Positions 42,317 to 53,334 of a stretch of DNA of 64,000 nt are shown here, piece by piece (within the stretch, counting starts at the first letter, position 1; every line of letters starts with the position of its first letter). A program made the position numbers and the translations under genes. The DNA comes from Takakia lepidozioides. Taxonomy: Eukaryota > Streptophyta > Takakiopsida > Takakiales > Takakiaceae. Location: the NCBI GenBank assembly GCA_030704615.1, contig CM060733.1, positions 44,020,001-44,084,000 on the forward strand, given 5' to 3'. The notes under the pieces were generated by a model, which saw only the letters and a program-made list of their open reading frames with translations, was not told the DNA's origin and did not search any database.

Positions 42317-43910
42317 AAACCATGAGCAAGGTAGTATCTGATTGGCCACTGCCAATCTACCATTCATCTGCACTGCATTCCTGCACCTCCATTAACAAAT
42401 AAACTCGCATCAGGTAACTGATCGTTCCACTCCTGTGCGGCCTCTCCCCTGTTGTTAGTCGTGACAAATGATCTCTGCCACAAGATGCAAACGGCCATGC
42501 TTGTAAATACCTCGAACTCAAACTCATGCAAGATTATTAACCACCTCGCTATCCTTCCACTTATCAAGGTTTGTTCACCAGATATATCGAGCCTGGTGAT
42601 CCACATAAACAGAAACTTTCTTCCCATAGGTATGCCTGAATTTTCTTGACTGCATAATCATTTCCAATGCTCTCTCTTCCGTTTGCTATAGTTCCTCTCA
42701 GCACGTTTCATCAACCGGCTTAAGCATAGTACACAGGTGAATCTATATTCCCTGTAACATTTTGGGCTACACCGCTCCCAACGCTTCTCCTGATGCATCG
42801 CAATGAACATGAATACTACATGCCATTGAGGGTTAATCATTACAGGTGTAGTTGTTACTGACAGTGTAAGTTCCTCAATGCCTGTTGACATTCAGCTGTC
42901 CAGGCAAACACTGCACTTTCTTCAATAGTTTGCTCAATGTTGCTGCTATTTGTGCATACCTTTTGACAAATCTCCTGTAATAACTGGTTTGCCCAGGAAT
43001 CTCCGTAGACTTTTAACATTCACTGGTGGTGAGAGGCTTTAATGGACTCTGTCTTTCTGGGATCCACAAGGAGTCCCTTCTTCACACAATGTGTCCCATA
43101 AGCACACCCCTGAGTTCACACAGAAAGTACACTTCTCTGGATTCAGGCCCAGACCTCCTCATCCTGCATCTGGCCAAACATAACTCCAATTTATGCAAGT
43201 GCTCACTCTTAGAGCTATAACACACTGAAATCATCCAAGAATCACACCTGCATGAAATCATCCAGATACTCATGAAAAGATTCACTTATCACTCTCTGAA
43301 AGGTCGCTGGTGCATTACAAAGTCCAAAGGGCATGACTTTGTATGCATAAGCCCCCCAGTCTGTGATGAACGCTGTTTTCCCTTGGTCTTCTTCTGCCCT
43401 TGCACTTGATTACTAACACTGAAGCCATCAGGAATGAGTACACTCTCATGGCCTGCCACAGTGTCCTAATAACTGCTTCTGTGAATGGCAAAGGGAAAGG
43501 ATCTTTCTTCGTACAAGCATTCAGCTTCTTTAGTTTCACACAATACTCTTAGTTTGCCATTCTTCTTGGGAACTATAACAATGGGTGACAAACCAAGTTG
43601 TATCCTCTATTGGGTATAATAATTAGCCTCAGCCAACTTCTTATCTCTTCTCCACCTTCTTTGCGTAGTTGGGATTCATTCTATACCTCGCCTGCTTGAT
43701 TGGTACTGACCCTGGTTCCAGTTCAATCTTATGCTGACAGACTTCAGGTGGTATCCCTTTTAGATCCTCATAGCTCCAGCAAATACATCTCTGTATTTGA
43801 TGAACAGCTTTTAGCTTCTTCGAAAATTCCGGCTCCAAATCAGCTCCTACTTTCACCATCCTCGGTTCCTCTTTAGTTCCCACCTTCCTTCCTCACCTGC
43901 TCATCAGCTG
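42317..43910 (-). pseudogene. Element X reverse transcriptase and RNase H
   Basis: RT motifs are scattered over frames: [49 protein letters not shown] and then FLDDF, followed by the VLMGHIV region. The second LDD is the YxDD-type catalytic box, which element Y has lost. RNase H remains are weaker (ASGEAL region degenerate; RIARWLIILHEFEFEV). Confidence 0.72.
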
Positions 43911-44254
43911 TGATTGTCCAACCAGTCACCACTTCCATCCTGTAAGCTCACAGTGGCTGGTTCTTCTAGATTTTTTTTCCTTCCTTTCTTCATAGAAATG
44001 TGATGGGTAACTGCTGGTTTCTTTTTCAGTTGGTGTTTGCTGTCACTACACCACAGCAGATACCTCTTAATACTTAGGGCTTTCCAGCCGCATCTCTGCA
44101 ACCTGCTCCCACTCTGGGTGTGCAGCACATAGGGTAGCTTCCTGCTCCTCATCCAGTCCTCCTTTCCAGTCATACTCTCTGACTCCTCGAGGTCTTCTTG
44201 TAGCAGGTAATCTACTATATTTCTTTGTGGTAATTTGTATCTCGTGTATCCCAT

Positions 44255-44700
44255 TATGCACGGTTAGTACTGAGAATTCCAGTCATGGAATACCCTGGCC
44301 TGTTCATCATCCATAGACGATCCCAATAATAAGGAGTAAGCCTCCATGACTTCATCCTTTTCAAACACAGTTTGTGACTGGATCATAAAGATCATCTTCT
44401 GTATCTGTATCTTAACTCCTCTTATTAATCCCAATGGCTGTACACTTCTTCTTTGATCTGCCATTGTTACGCCTGTAAATGGGGCTGGTTTCATGTTACT
44501 TAGACCAAGCTTCTTCTCTTATTGGTCTGTCATGATATTTACTCCAGAACCACCATCTATCAGTACATCAGTTAGTTCTGTGCTTCCAATCTCAATTGGA
44601 TTACTGGCATAGAATCATCAAAGTCCATGACTAGTTTCTCGCCTTTCCGGCTTCACAGTTATAACTGGTCACCTTGTTGTTCAGGTCTGTGTCTCCTGTC
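44255..44700 (-). pseudogene. Element X protease region
   Basis: The text MKPAPFTGVTMADQRRSVQPLGLIRGVKIQIQKMIFMI matches the retropepsin part of element Y with one- and two-base indels. The DGGSG active-site region lies near 44,540 in a degraded frame. Confidence 0.65.
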
Positions 44701-45149
44701 TCTTGGGCAATTCGATTGAATTGCTTGATATAGCCTGTGCCTACAATAAGGTTCCACATCTAATAGCTATCCAATGGTAATTTCTCTGCTTTGGTCTGGC
44801 TATTACTTCAGCCAAAGCTCTTCATTACTTTGGCATGTCTGCATCTTCTTTTTTCCTTTCTTCCTCACTCCCTTCTTTTTTTCTCCATCCGATCAGAGGA
44901 ATCTTCCACAGGAATATCAGTACTCTTTCATTTCCCTTATAGTATCTGCCACTTCCCTTGTGCAGTTCCTTCTCTATCTCCCAAGTCTCTTCATCTTCAG
45001 GCATATCATTGCCACTTTTCATTCTCATCTTCTTCCTCTTCTACTGGAGGTATTATTGTGGCTTTACTTCTTGTTACTATCATTGTACTTACTTCTGGTA
45101 CAACACATGGCCTAACCATGTGAGCTGCCACCACTGGCCCTCATTCACA

Positions 45150-47087
45150 GGAGCTCTCATCTCATTCTGGTGTCTTATCCAGAATGAACAGGCTGCCTTG
45201 CGATTCCTGGCTGATTACAATAGTAACATAGCTCTTCACCATTGGGTCCTCGCCCTTGGTCTGTTCTTGGATTATTCTATAATCCTAATTCCGGGCTGGT
45301 AATTCCCTCCCCCTTGTGATTCCCCTGATAGTTGCCTCTGGAATTTCCTTGGTAATTCCCTCTTGAATTACCTCTCCCTTCCATGCCATTGTTATAACCA
45401 CCAGACCTACCATAGTGGTCCTGCATCATTGTTTCTTCTTGGCTGGGGTGCACCTGATGCACCCCTTACTTGCCTAGGTTCTCTTGCAGCCGTCCTTCTG
45501 TTGTAGTAACAATTCTCAGTAGAATGGGATCCATTTACAGATAGTACAGTTGTTTTGTGTTTTTTTTTTTCTCCTTCATGTGGCATTCTGTGGTGGTATG
45601 GCTTTATTCTGGCACTTTGCACACCATACACCCTTCCTCCAATGTGTTGAAGCCTCTGTGGCATACTTCTTCAAATTTCTTCCAATTTTTTTCATAGTTA
45701 TCCCTCTTCAACTTCTCCTTTCTCTTACTCTTTCTTTTAGTTCTTGCTCTTCTTCTTCAATCTGACTCATCCTCAGAGTCCTCCTCATCTTTTTTTTCTC
45801 TCTCCTGAGCATTCCCAATTGCTCAATTCTGTTCGCAGTTTCAAATGCCCCTCCACTGTAATTATGGGGTAACATATCCACTTTCTTTTGCAACTCTGGT
45901 TTTAATCCACTCCACAAACCAAGTCTTCTGTAAACCGGGCCGGGTACTGCAGCCAGCTTTTTCATCATCAATTCCATCTTCTCCATATACTCTTCAACAG
46001 TTTCATGCTTCTTCTGCTTCACTGTTGTAAACTTCCATACACTTTCATCCTCAGTTTTACTTGTCTATTTCGAAATGTTGTATAGTCAGCCATTCCAGGT
46101 TAGAAATGATTATCAGGGAATCTTGCATACCATTCACTTGCTTTCTTGATAAGTGAACAAGGAAACAGTCTCATCTTGGCATCAATCGCCATTCTCATTG
46201 TTCACTATACACCTGCTCAAATTGGCTAATGTGTACATCGGGATCCCCTTTTCCTTAATATATTGGAAAGGGTGGTTTTGCCTTGTTGGTTGTACACCAT
46301 CTGTGGCCCTACCTTCTGCCCACTGACAGTGCTGGCACCCTTGCTGGTGCTGGTCCTTCTGGACCCTGTTGTTTTTGTGGTGGATCTTCCACCAAGTGGT
46401 GGCCCTTGAGCACTCCTTGCGTCTGGCCCCACGATATTCACAGTATTCCCGAATTCAATTCCACTTCAGTCCTACTTCCCACACTCCCTGTCCCCCCAGA
46501 GCCAGATCCAGGCAGCCCGCCTGATCCCCCTGAGCCGACACCTTCGTTGGCCTGTGATCCAAGTGCTTCCACTTGATCCAGGTCCAACGGGTTGGGATGT
46601 CCTGGTTGTATTCTCAACCTCAGCTGTTGGATCTACTTTCTTCATATTCTTCTCTTCCCGATTTCTTCTCTCTGTTTTTCATCCTCCATCCAAGTTCTGC
46701 CCTTGGGTTCTTCTTCACGCATGTATCAACTGTAATGGTGGTTGCAGAGTCTGAACTCTCCGTTGGCTCTGCCACAGCCTCTTCTCCTTCTTCATCCTTC
46801 TCTGCTTCAGAAACTGGAGTTCCTTGCTTTTGGTGTTCCATGCAACTCTTATCAAATATTTCTGTCAAATCTTTTATCCAATGATGTACCTCAAGATCTT
46901 TTCACCTCGTGATTGATCTTCTTCCTGTACCAATTCCCTTAAATCTTTCTTGCAAAGAACCAGAAGATTGGCATCCAACTCCTAGTTCTTCCGGTATAGG
47001 TGATGTACTCTTTGATCTTAATGGTGTGGAGAGGTCCAGATGATTCCCCTATGTCTATTCCTCTCTCCAAGATATGGATAATTGACA
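45150..47087 (-). pseudogene. Element X gag
   Basis: Fragments match Y gag in order: the acidic N-terminal part, the Gly/Ser/Thr-rich PGSGG stretch, KPPFPIYSGKGDPDVHISQF-like text, KKHETVEEYMEKMELMMKKLAAVP and the Gly/Asn/Arg-rich GNSRGNYQGN repeat. Many indels. The first about 22 codons are missing at 47,087; the matching codons are at 53,270-53,334 on the other strand. Confidence 0.75.
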
Positions 47088-47819
47088 CACTCAAGCCACC
47101 CAGCCCGTCACAGTCGTCACACGACATAAACAGGCCAAACAGAAGCCAGTCACAAACGCCCGTCACAGTTTCACACAGCCAGTCACGCTTGACACAGCTG
47201 TCACGATCATAGGGAACGGAGAGCAGGGACAGGGAACGACTGTGGGAAACAACCCTCGAAGGGAACATGTTAGTTCACGACGACGGTTTAGTGAGGGAAA
47301 CGGTTAAACCACGGGTAGGAAGATAAAGGTAGAAGCGGGGAATTTTGGGGATATATCATTCGGAGGGGACTTCTTGGTCATGGAGGAGAGGGAATCGGGC
47401 AGAGATGAAGAACGAAGTGAAGATAGAGAGATGATGAGTAGATGCTTCTATATGCAAGGCTGTAATGATATTGTAGAGCAGATTAGAGACACAATGGCTT
47501 CGGCCTGATACCTGATAAATCATAATCAGATACTTTTACGATACAATCACACTGTGTAGAGAGATCGGTGAAGCTGTGGAATGAATGGATGAGTTGATGG
47601 AATCCAATAGATTGATAAGCAAACTGATACTTAATTATCAATGGTAAGATAGCTAACATGAATGCCAAAGGGAAACAAATAGGAACACCCCCATGATACA
47701 CTAGATGTAGGTCATGACTGATTGTTCTGCGCGGGCTGGTAATTAGAGATTTTCCATCTTCTATCTTGGAGTTTCCGCCTCGAATAGCGAAGGGATGGTG
47801 AGTAAACGCCGCGCGACAT

Positions 47820-47837
47820 TGGCGACCATACTGGGGA
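47820..47837 (+). promoter_or_regulatory. Primer binding site of element W
   Basis: TGGCGACCATACTGGGGA directly after the LTR end. Its complement ends in ...GCCA, as a tRNA 3' end should. The same 18 bases occur at 52,663-52,680. Confidence 0.75.
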
Positions 47838-48410
47838 CTGAGTCATGAACACCAGATGTGACAGCATCTGTGTGTCATGGCGGCGGACCATTAAAGAATT
47901 TGAAGTGAATCAATTCCCTGTGGAACGCAGGAAGAAAGATTGTCCCAACAAATTCTTTCAAAGGTTCTTGGAATGCCAGACGGTTGTATGAAAACTTCTA
48001 AGCGAGTGCATGATGCTTGCTCCGGAATGGGTCCTGGAGAAAGGAGTGATAAAGATTTCAGGTAGCCTGTAGAGGAAGAGCACGTTGGTTACCAACATTG
48101 GTTTATGTGATAGCATTGCCTAAACATTAAGCGAGTAGAGTTTGAAGGCTGGGAAGAACGAAAGGTGAATTTTGATACTCATATGCATGAAGAGCTTGTA
48201 CTGGTAAGAATTGGATTCCAAAGGATATCTTGTGGATCAAACTCACACCAGAACAGCTTTTCAGACTTGTTTCCATATGGTATTATGGTAACGGAACTTC
48301 AAGTATGCCAAGGGTGCATTGAAGCTTTGAAAGAAACCCATGCATATACGAGAGATATTACAGAAGAAGAGTTTTGGTTATTGCCACATTAAAAAATAAA
48401 GACATGGGAC

Positions 48411-48659
48411 ATGAGTGATGAAAGAGAAGCTAGACGCCAGAGATATTCAGCAAAAAGAGAACGCTATCTGAAAGCTAATATCCATATTTTGGGAGAGAGG
48501 AATAGACATAGGGGAATCATCTGGACCTCTCACACCATTAAGATCAAGAGTACATCACCCATACCGGAAGAACTAGAGTTGATGCCACTCCTCGTTTTCT
48601 TTGCAAGAAAGATTAAGAGAATTGTACAGGAAGAAGATCATCACGAGGTAAAGATCTAG
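48411..48659 (+). pseudogene. Element W gag, N-terminal fragment
   Basis: MSDEREARRQRYSAKRERYL at the start, then a shifted frame GERNRHRGIIWTS and IPEELEL. It matches the first part of Y gag with several indels. Confidence 0.7.
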
Positions 48660-48750
48660 GTACATCCCTGGATAAAATTTGACAGAAATCTTTGATAAGA
48701 GTTGGCATGGACACCAAAAGCAAGAACTCCAGCTTCTGAAGCGACGGTGA

Positions 48751-48939
48751 AGAAGGAGAAGCGTCGATGGACTCCACTGGTGCCTGTGAGCCTTGGTCTG
48801 TCGCTATACTGAACCTCGCACTTGCCAACTTCGTGCGTCTTCGATGGCTCTGAATTCCTATGCTATAGTTTCTGTCCCCCGCAACTTGGGATAGCCTGGA
48901 TCCCAAACGATGGAGGAACTTTGCAGAGTGACTGAAACT
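48751..48939. other. Short unassigned stretch between element W and transposase copy J
   Basis: No ORF or repeat recognised. Confidence 0.4.
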
Positions 48940-50316
48940 TACCTTTGTTCAAATTCACGCTCAAACCGGGCACAGTTTATTTGGAAGAAGAAAAGGAAGG
49001 ATGTCCTGGACAGGTTGACGAGACCATTGTCGTGCTAGGTAACAACGGAGGTTGCGGAATCGAATGGCACGTACCCCCATCAACACCATCCTGTACCGAG
49101 CTGTGGGAATGCCCATTCCCTTTCCGAATCATCGCTGCCCACACCATCCACAAAGGAGTCCGGAAACCGACAGGCGGCCACTGCCAACAAGAGGGTATGC
49201 AACGATAATCATTCCCGACCTGGACCGTCAAGACCCTCCATAGCTTCTCGTGTGGACGTATTCGACATTTCCGACGATGAAGATGAGTGCATTGAGGTCC
49301 CCAATGTCCTCCACAACGGTCGTTCAAATCCGAGATGGACGTCTCTGCAGGTGCTACGCATGTACCCTCGAGCATAAACTCCAACCCGGTCCATTGTGCG
49401 CTCCTACGACAACATCACCCTTCGATGTTTTCTCTCGCTCCGAGCTGGCTGCTCTCGACTATGCCAAATTTCCGGTCAGGAAGGTAACGTATCTGCCTCC
49501 CAAGTTTGATGGCAATGTCATCTTCGAGTTTCCACCTTTACTTCTCCTCAAACAAAGCCTCAGGGATGTTAACAGACATGGATCGAAAGCATGACGACCC
49601 CCTAGTGTGTGACGAAGAACCAGTAGCACGAAAATTGCCTGATGGTGTTCGTGTACGATACGTCCTCTATGCGGGGAAGCTGAGGTGCCTCAATCCCGCC
49701 TGCTTCCACTTTCTTTCCAAAGGAGGGCGGAGAAACGAGACGGATTGGACTGGCACAACGCATCATCCATTCATTGTCTCCAGCCAAGCTCCTGCGGTAC
49801 TTTTTCAAGTGCGCACATTGCAAAGAACCACCGACGTGCATGTCCATGTGCAGAGCCAAGCAATATTACGTTATCCATTTGCTCCCAGACTTGACTAGAG
49901 CTTGCATACACGTTGGGGTCCACTGCCACCCCTTGGCGAGAGGGGCAACATGCGTGAGGCTGTGCAGGAAGCACACGACATCATAAAAGAGGAGGTGAAA
50001 TTGAGCCCCGGAGCCAGACCAAAGCAGATTCAGCTGAAGGCAGCCCACAAGATTGCTCTTGGCAAAATCATGTCTGAAGATAGTTCAGACCGAGTGCCCT
50101 TGAACGAAGAGGAGATGCTTAACCTGTTGGAGTCCGTCTCGCACGTTTTGTAGTCCGAATGTGCGGAATCACATCGTATCTTGCAAGCAGGAGTTTCGGC
50201 CGGGGGTCGGACATGCACTCAATCCTGGAGGTGAAACGAATGACTGTATATGACTACATCCAAGGTAGCAGGTTTCCAGGCAAGGCAGCGAATCCGATCG
50301 TTGTTACATTTTTAAA
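48940..50316 (+). pseudogene. MULE-like transposase copy J, N-terminal part with Cys/His module
   Basis: The acidic segment SRVDVFDISDDEDECIEVPN matches the Ser/Asp cluster of copy H. Then come RSELAALDYAKFPVRKVTYL, GMLTDMDRKHD, CLNPACFHF..GGRRNETDW and the zinc module CAHCKEPPTC ... CIHVGVHCHPLARG. After a frame change, REAVQEAHDIIKEEVKL and AHKIALGKIMSED follow. Several one-base shifts break the frame between 49,540 and 50,160. Confidence 0.62.
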
Positions 50317-51632
50317 ATGTCGACGTGTGGGCCTGGGAGTGGAGTCGACTTGGTCACTCGCATGACAACTGGAAACTTGTCGAATGCTTGGGTGATGTTT
50401 GATCACATCAAGCGAATTACAAACCATCAGTGGGTGACTATGGGTGCGCATGTTTATGACTATCACTCCAAGAGGCTCATGACGATTGCAATCTGCGAGA
50501 TGAAAGGGGAGGACACACAGTCGGAGATGCATCTGTGGGAGGGCATAAACGAGCAGATGGCAAGGGCGGGATTGGCAGAGCCCAATTTCAGGGGATTCAT
50601 GGCAGACAACGCTCAGGCCAACTGGGCAGCGGTGCGGCGTGTGTACGGTGAGGACCCCAATGTTCCAATGGAGGGGAAAGAGAGATCCTGTGGATTCCAT
50701 TGGATGCAGAGTCTACCCCACTACACTACCAAATTTGTTGCTAGCTCATTCCAGGCTGAACACCGTGTCCTTTGTACGGCGTGGAAGGATGCACCCACAT
50801 TTGATGACGCGGAGGTTAAGTTTGCTATCATCGAGGCTTGGTGGAACACGTCAGTGCAGTGGAGACAACCAATCTGGGAGCCTTGCACAGCTGGTTGGGG
50901 TGGTGGCATTTCCGGTATCGACAGTTCAGACAGTACTGCGGGAGGTATGATGCTGTCATTTTCGTGCAATTGTCTTTCTATTACGGACCTTTCCATTGGT
51001 TCCTCACCATTGTCTGTGTCCTTGTAGGAGCGGTGCTTGGATTCCGACACGGACATGCCGAACACGAATATAGCAGAATCAGTGCACTCCTCCTGGCGAG
51101 CGTCTTCTGCCGCACATTTGGTGGACGTAGTGACGGCCACAACGGAGGACATTGACAGAGCAATCATGCAGCAAGCCACGTACTACAAGTTTCTGAGCGG
51201 GAAACAATGGGGCTTTGGGCCGGACAGGGAGGAATTGTTGGTGCGAACAGCTTCGAGGGCAAAGAATCCACTGAAATGGGCGACAGCATTGCGAGAGAAG
51301 ATCAAAGGACGCCTCTGCAACCGCAGAGGTGAGCACCTAGAGGGGATGTCCGTACTCGCCCTGTGAGGCGGAGGATTGAAGAGGACCCGGGTGCAAAGAG
51401 GATTCCTGGAGATCCGACAGGAACATTCGAACAGCACCTTGAAGGCCCGTCATGTTGCCGCACAATGTGTCTTCCAGCAGTAGAAGCCCTCGCAATTCCA
51501 GATCGCCATTGCCTTCAAGCGGGGATTCCGTGCGAGAAATCCCACCGCTTGCTTGCCCCAGATTCCGCCCCTGTTTATGCAGTATGGCCAAGCCATTGTG
51601 GAGACGACTGTGTCTACGTCACAGTGGAGAAT
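50317..51632 (+). CDS. MULE-like transposase copy J, DDE-type core, cut by an LTR
   Basis: The frame 50,317-50,900 reads MTTGNLSNAWVMFDHIKRI, HQWVTMGAHVYD, MTIAICEM, FRGFMADNAQANWAAV and CGFHWMQSLPHY. A D near ADNAQ and a following CxFHW are typical of the second catalytic Asp region of MULE-type DDE transposases. A one-base shift follows, then ALHSWLGWWHFRYRQFRQY, an intron with donor GTATGA near 50,944 and acceptor CTTGTAG near 51,029, then MPNTNIAESVHSSW. N-x-AES is the usual position of the catalytic Glu region. The frame runs to about 51,366 with another one-base deletion, and similarity to copy 1 continues until the LTR at 51,633. The SWIM finger is therefore missing here. Confidence 0.65.
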
Positions 51633-52660
51633 TGTTAGAGGACAGTCGGGGACTTAGACACTTATACGGGATCTGTAGGGTACCCTTAATTTTTGCACAA
51701 ACAGAGACCAACAGGAGCCTTAGGGATGACAGCAGCGCACTGTAGAGGGGGTTACACAGCCCGTCACAGCCGACACAGCCACACACAGCCGTCACAGTCG
51801 TCACAGCAGACACAGTCGTCACAGCCCACAGCCCGGCACAGCCACACAGCCAGTCACAGCCCGTCACACAGCCGACACAGCCAACACAGCCCACCACAGC
51901 CAACACAACCGTCACAGTCGTCACAGCAGACACAGTCGTCACAGCCAACACAGCCCGGCACAGCCACACAGCCAATCACAGCCCGACACAGCCAAACACA
52001 GTCGCACAGCCAGTCACAGCTTGACACAGCTGTCACGATCATAGGGAACGAAGAGCAGGACAGGGAACGACTGTGGGGAACAACACCTGCGAAGGGAACA
52101 TGTTAGTTCACAGACGACGGTTAGTGAGGGAAACGGTTAGAACCACGGATAGGAAGATAAAGGGAGAAACGGGGAATTGAGGGATATCATTCGGAGGAGG
52201 ACTTCTTGGTCATGGAGGAGAGGGGATCGGGCAGAGATGAAGAACGGAAGTGAAGATAGAGAGATGATGAGTAGATGCTTGATATATGCAAGGCTGTAAT
52301 GATATTGTAGAGCAGATTAGAGACACAATGGCTTCGGCCTGATACCTGATAAATCATAATCGGATACTTTTACGATACAATCACACTGTGTAGAGAGATC
52401 TGAGTGAAGCTGTGGAATGAATGGATGAGTTGATGGAATCCAATAGATTGATAAAGCAAACTGATACTTAATTATCAATGGTAAGATAGCTAACATGAAT
52501 GCCAAAAGGGAAACAAATAGGAAACACCCCCATGATACACTAGCTGTAGGTCATGACTGATTGTTCTGCGCGGGCTGAGTACTTAGAGATTTCCAACTCT
52601 TCTATCTTGGAGTTTCCGCCTCGAATAGCGAAGGGATGGGTGAGTAAAAGCCGCGCGACA
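51633..52660 (+). repeat. 5' LTR of element Z (1,028 bp)
   Basis: TG...CA ends. It contains a CACAGCC/GTCACAG minisatellite at 51,755-52,035. Its right half (from the minisatellite on) is closely matched by 47,088-47,818. The start is fixed by the breakpoint in copy J. Confidence 0.78.
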
Positions 52661-52662
52661 TT

Positions 52663-52680
52663 TGGCGACCATACTGGGGA
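52663..52680 (+). promoter_or_regulatory. Primer binding site of element Z
   Basis: TGGCGACCATACTGGGGA two bases after the LTR end. It ends as a tRNA CCA complement should. The tRNA species is not determined. Confidence 0.75.
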
Positions 52681-52699
52681 ACTGAGTCATGAACAACCA

Positions 52700-53248
52700 G
52701 ATGTGACAGGCATCTGGTGGGATCATGGCGGATGGACCATTAAAGAATTTGAAGTGAATCAAATTCCCCTGTGGAACGAAGAAGAAAGATTGTCCAAACA
52801 ATTCTTTCAAAGGTTCTTGGAATTGCCAGACGGTTGTAATGAAAACATTCTTAAGCGAGTGCATGATGCTGATCCGGAATGGGGTCTGGAGAAAGGAGTG
52901 ATAAAGATTTATCAGGTAGCCTGTAGAGGAAGAGCACGTTGGTTACCAACATTGGTTTATGTGATAGCATTGCTATCCATTAAGCGAGTAGAGTTTGAAG
53001 GCTGGGAAGAAAGAAAGGTGAATGTTTATACTCATATGCATGAAGAGCTTGTACTGGTAAAGAATTGGATTCCAAAGGATATCTTGTGGATCAAACTCAC
53101 ACCAAGAACAGCTTTTCAGACTTGTTTGCCATATGGTTATATGGTAACGGAGACTTCAAGTATAGCCAAGGGTGCATTGAAGCTTGAAAGAAACCCAGGC
53201 ATATACGAGAGATATTACAGAAGAGAGTTTTGGTTATTGCCACATTAA
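52700..53248 (+). CDS. Element Z pre-gag ORF
   Basis: The open frame enters from the LTR side (an ATG at 52,553 lies in the LTR) and ends at TAA 53,246-53,248. The conserved protein begins about at GGWTIKEFEVNQIP and continues FFQRFLELPDGC, IKIYQVACRGRARWLPTL and YRREFWLLPH. Element Y has the same ORF at 63,479-63,973, and W has a broken one. In Y and Z it is followed in the same frame by TAA, then TGA, then the gag ATG 21 bases on. Two separated stops kept in two copies suggest a separate product rather than part of gag. No domain is recognised. Confidence 0.6.
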   Translation, partial: DVTGIWWDHGGWTIKEFEVNQIPLWNEEERLSKQFFQRFLELPDGCNENILKRVHDADPEWGLEKGVIKIYQVACRGRARWLPTLVYVIALLSIKRVEFEGWEERKVNVYTHMHEELVLVKNWIPKDILWIKLTPRTAFQTCLPYGYMVTETSSIAKGALKLERNPGIYERYYRREFWLLPH

Positions 53249-53269
53249 AAGAAATGAAAGACATGGGAC

Positions 53270-53334
53270 ATGAGTGATGAAAGAGAAGCTAGACGCCAGA
53301 GATATTCAGCAAAAAGAGAAAGCTATCTGAGTGG
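53270..53334 (+). pseudogene. Element Z gag, first 22 codons
   Basis: MSDEREARRQRYSAKRESYL, then junction with element Y. Confidence 0.75.

Larger units (their letters stand above)
40287..47087 (-). mobile_element. Ty3/gypsy element X (non-chromodomain family), decayed body
   Basis: Minus-strand order from 47,087 to 40,287: gag, protease, RT, RNase H, integrase, GGCTGTG minisatellite, then text matching 56,770-57,140 of element Y. The gap replaces the region where Y has two extra ORFs. Every domain carries small indels. At 47,087, inside the gag start, it meets a plus-strand LTR fragment of the same family (W). Confidence 0.85.
47088..48750 (+). mobile_element. Gypsy element W: partial LTR, leader and gag start
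   Basis: Starts inside the CACAGCC-rich part of the LTR and reaches the LTR end GCGCGACA at 47,818. It continues through the primer site, a degraded pre-gag ORF (47,890-48,391; GAAGAGCACGTTGG.. region) and gag from 48,411. Similarity to gag ends near 48,750. Plus strand, opposite to X. Confidence 0.8.
51633..53334 (+). mobile_element. Gypsy element Z: 5' LTR, leader and first 22 codons of gag
   Basis: The LTR starts TGTTAGAGG exactly where similarity of transposase copy J to copy 1 ends, and finishes GCGCGACA at 52,660. The primer site, pre-gag ORF and gag ATG (53,270) follow. At 53,334 the gag frame breaks off and minus-strand element Y begins. The missing gag part continues at 47,087 on the minus strand (element X). 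Confidence 0.82.

Noticed and set aside
51693-52106. 137-codon His/Ser/Gln repeat protein
   Set aside because: Translation of the CACAGCC minisatellite in the LTR.
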